Below, piece after piece: positions 34,856 to 36,396 of a stretch of DNA of 36,396 nucleotides. A model generated the notes under the pieces. That model did not search any database, was not told the origin of the DNA, and saw nothing but the letters and a program-made list of their open reading frames with translations. The stretch is from positions 50,221 through 86,616 of the forward strand of contig NZ_LMUD01000007.1 in assembly GCF_009766095.1 (NCBI RefSeq), given 5' to 3'. Positions within the stretch are counted from its first letter, which is position 1, and every line of letters begins with the position of its first letter. A program made the position numbers and the translations under genes. The stretch is from Granulicella sp. S190. Lineage in GTDB: Bacteria > Acidobacteriota > Terriglobia > Terriglobales > Acidobacteriaceae.

Positions 34856-35885
34856 GCGTCGATCCAATTTGCCTGCCCTTGTTCTCCTCTGTAGCTTCAC
34901 CGCCCTCTACGCACAAACCACTGACTACAAGTCCAATCCAAAGTTTCAATCGTCCATAGCGGAAGGCAAGAAGCTCGTCCATGAGCGGCAGATCCCCTTT
35001 GCCATCGACGCCTACAAAAAGGCCAGCAAGATCGCACAGGGCAAAGACATCGACACCCTCAACGAGATCTTTAGTCTTCAGGTCAAGCTCGGCAGTTATA
35101 AAGACGCTGTCGCCACGGCCACCGCGCTCGAGGCCGCATCCACAACGCCTGAGCTCAAGGCTCGCGCCGAGGTCAATCATGGCTACGCTCTATATCTCCA
35201 GGCCGGAGACAAACACAAGCCCGACCTCCTGAACGCCGCCGATGCCGACCTCAAAGCGGCACTTGCCCTCGATCCCAAAAATCCGACCGCCCTCTACCTC
35301 GACGGCGAGATCCTCGCATACCTCGGCAAAATGGACGACGCCCGCAACCAGTTCAAAGGCTGTCTCAGTTGCATGAGCCCGAACGATCCCAGTCGTCTCC
35401 GCACGCAGCACTTTGCCGAAGATCCCGCTCTCGTACTCCACAAGATGGCCCCGTCGTTTGAGGTCACTGCGCTCGACGGATCGAAGTTCAACCTCGACGC
35501 CATGGGCGGTCGCGTCGTCCTCATCGACTTCTGGGCCACCTGGTGCGGGCCCTGCAACGAAGAGCTGCCCCACGTAAAGAAGATCGCAAAGGAGTTCGCC
35601 GGCCAGCCCCTGGTCATCATCAGCGTCAGCTGGGACTCCGACGAGACCAAGTGGAAGAACTTCATCGCCAAAAACGAGATGACCTGGCTCCAGTACCGCG
35701 ATGCCGACCACTACCTCAGCAAGCAGTTCGCTGTCGAATCCATCCCCCACTACTTCACAATCGACTCCGACGGCGTCCTCACCTCCGAGATGCTCGGCTC
35801 CGGCTCCGACGTCGAAGGCAAACTCAAAAAGCTGCTGGCGCGGGTCAGATCATCCAGCGCTCCCGTAATCCAAACAGGGAACTGA
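34854..35885 (+). CDS. Exported TPR-thioredoxin (TlpA/ResA-like) protein
   Basis: 343 residues. A signal peptide ([20 protein letters not shown], cleavage near LYAQ) is followed by a helical TPR-like region (about 25-185) that includes [16 protein letters not shown] and [20 protein letters not shown]. The thioredoxin domain spans about 195-330: [17 protein letters not shown], the redox site WCGPC at 230-234 and the cis-Pro in SIPHYF. It should act in the cell envelope as a thiol reductase or oxidase, for example in cytochrome c maturation or protein repair. Partner genes are absent. GGAG lies seven bases before the ATG, inside an inverted repeat. Confidence 0.9.
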   Translation: MRRSNLPALVLLCSFTALYAQTTDYKSNPKFQSSIAEGKKLVHERQIPFAIDAYKKASKIAQGKDIDTLNEIFSLQVKLGSYKDAVATATALEAASTTPELKARAEVNHGYALYLQAGDKHKPDLLNAADADLKAALALDPKNPTALYLDGEILAYLGKMDDARNQFKGCLSCMSPNDPSRLRTQHFAEDPALVLHKMAPSFEVTALDGSKFNLDAMGGRVVLIDFWATWCGPCNEELPHVKKIAKEFAGQPLVIISVSWDSDETKWKNFIAKNEMTWLQYRDADHYLSKQFAVESIPHYFTIDSDGVLTSEMLGSGSDVEGKLKKLLARVRSSSAPVIQTGN

Positions 35886-35913
35886 ACTTACCCTTCCAGA
35901 CCACGCCGCAAAC

Positions 35914-35942
35914 TTGCTAATAGTCGCCTACACGTTTAGCAT
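35914..35942 (+). promoter_or_regulatory. Possible promoter of the 6S-like RNA
   Basis: TTGCTA (35914-35919) and TAGCAT (35937-35942) are 17 bases apart, four of six matches each. Transcription would begin near 35949, just before the structured RNA. Weak but well placed; the preceding coding gene ended at 35885. Confidence 0.35.
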
Positions 35943-35948
35943 CCAACC

Positions 35949-36148
35949 TAAGAAACCGGCCTGCAAAGCAGGTACGCGACCCACGCTGGTTGAACCAATA
36001 TTCATTGAACAGGGGCCTGGCTCGTATACATGGTTCGGTGTGCTGTCCTCCAGTCAGGAACGCCTAAAGAACCACGGCAGGGTCCCGCCGTCTTAGACGG
36101 GTTCACCAGCGACTCGACGTACGGCCCAGTGGGTCGGTCTTCTTTTTA
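35949..36148 (+). ncRNA. ssrS: 6S RNA candidate
   Basis: A rod-like fold closes with CGACCCAC (35977-35984) and GTGGGTCG (36129-36136). Next is CTGG-T-TGAACC (35986-35996) with GGTTCACCAG (36100-36109). A central loop follows, with GGGGCC/GGTCCC pairing possible and a small hairpin CCGTC-TTA-GACGG (36088-36100) competing on the 3' side. The terminal hairpin is TGGTTC/GAACCA (36031-36036, 36069-36074), GGTGT/ACGCC and TCCT/AGGA, with an unpaired TAAA after ACGCC like the GCCTTAAA of E. coli 6S RNA. TCTTCTTTTT (36138-36147) follows the closing stem. 6S RNA sequesters the housekeeping RNA polymerase in stationary phase. Location near zapA fits. A 19-base asymmetry on the 3' side is odd, and the 5' end is uncertain. 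Confidence 0.68.
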
Positions 36149-36180
36149 GCTTTAGCATCGCTCTAAATTCAATCAGCAAA

Positions 36181-36396
36181 AGAACGTCGTTGTTGCACCG
36201 GCAGTAGTTGCAGTTGCCTGTCCCTTTGTTCTCATCCCGCGGGGATCTGCTGTTGTCGTTGCATTTGCACTTGCTGTTGCCGTTGCCTGTCCTTTTGGTT
36301 GTCATCCCGAAGGGATCTGCGGTTGTCGTTGCACTTGCTGTTGCTGTTGCACTTGCTGTTGCACTTGCTGTTGCTGTTGCACTTGCTGTTGCTGTT
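36181..36396 (+). repeat. Intergenic repeat cluster D: two hairpin modules and a hexamer satellite, running off the edge
   Basis: Modules CTCATCCCGCGGGGATCTGC at 36231-36250 and GTCATCCCGAAGGGATCTGC at 36301-36320, each preceded by TTGCCTGTCC and a short T-rich run. After the second, from 36321 to the window end, is a 6-bp-period array of TTGCTG, TTGCAC and TTGTCG units. No gene is visible between 35886 and 36396 except the 6S-like RNA. Confidence 0.85.

Noticed and set aside
35960..36137. SRP RNA or RNase P RNA
   Set aside because: The SRP domain IV GGAAGGAAGCA-type loops and the RNase P GAGGAAAGTCC segment are absent.

Overview
The window looks like chromosome from an Acidobacteriota member of the Terriglobia/Acidobacteriaceae type (Granulicella, Edaphobacter or Terriglobus-like). 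This rests on the GC-rich coding style, the gene families and the intergenic repeats; it is an inference, since no 16S gene is present.

Left edge (1-1230): a tyrosine recombinase gene runs off the left edge and starts about 50 bases from the 3' end of a tRNA-Phe(GAA) gene. This is the usual boundary of an integrated genomic island that uses a tRNA as attachment site. Everything to the right looks like ordinary chromosome.

1230-18300: an exported adenosine-deaminase-like protein, a membrane GAF-GGDEF diguanylate cyclase, a small membrane protein, a group II PLP-dependent decarboxylase, an alpha-glucan phosphorylase, a three-gene RND efflux operon on the minus strand (adaptor plus two permeases, MdtABC-like), and a HAD-UbiA fusion prenyltransferase.

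18400-31100: an unknown small protein; a small membrane protein/XRE regulator operon with two tandem 18-bp palindromic operators; pheS; a BBP2-type porin; an AraC regulator divergent from a phytanoyl-CoA dioxygenase family enzyme; several small membrane or hypothetical genes; an acyltransferase; an exported NTF2-like protein; an RsbQ-like hydrolase; and an exported esterase-like hydrolase.

31190-36396: pheT, more than 10 kb from pheS. It lacks the tRNA-binding OB domain and carries an in-frame insertion that coincides with a DNA hairpin. Then come a small membrane protein, a ZapB-like/zapA pair, an exported TPR-thioredoxin protein whose start lies in a perfect inverted repeat, and a structured RNA resembling 6S RNA.

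The most unusual content is non-coding. (i) A repeat family built on GTCATCCCGnnGGGATCTGC hairpins, with compensatory stem changes and TTGCTG-like hexamer tails, occurs in four clusters. (ii) A 58-bp repeat made of three consecutive small hairpins occurs twice, once forming the 3' end of the AraC gene. (iii) A palindromic element lies inside pheT. (iv) A 6S-like RNA and several leaderless or structured 5' regions are present. All functional calls come from reading the sequence and from knowledge of the families; no database search was run.
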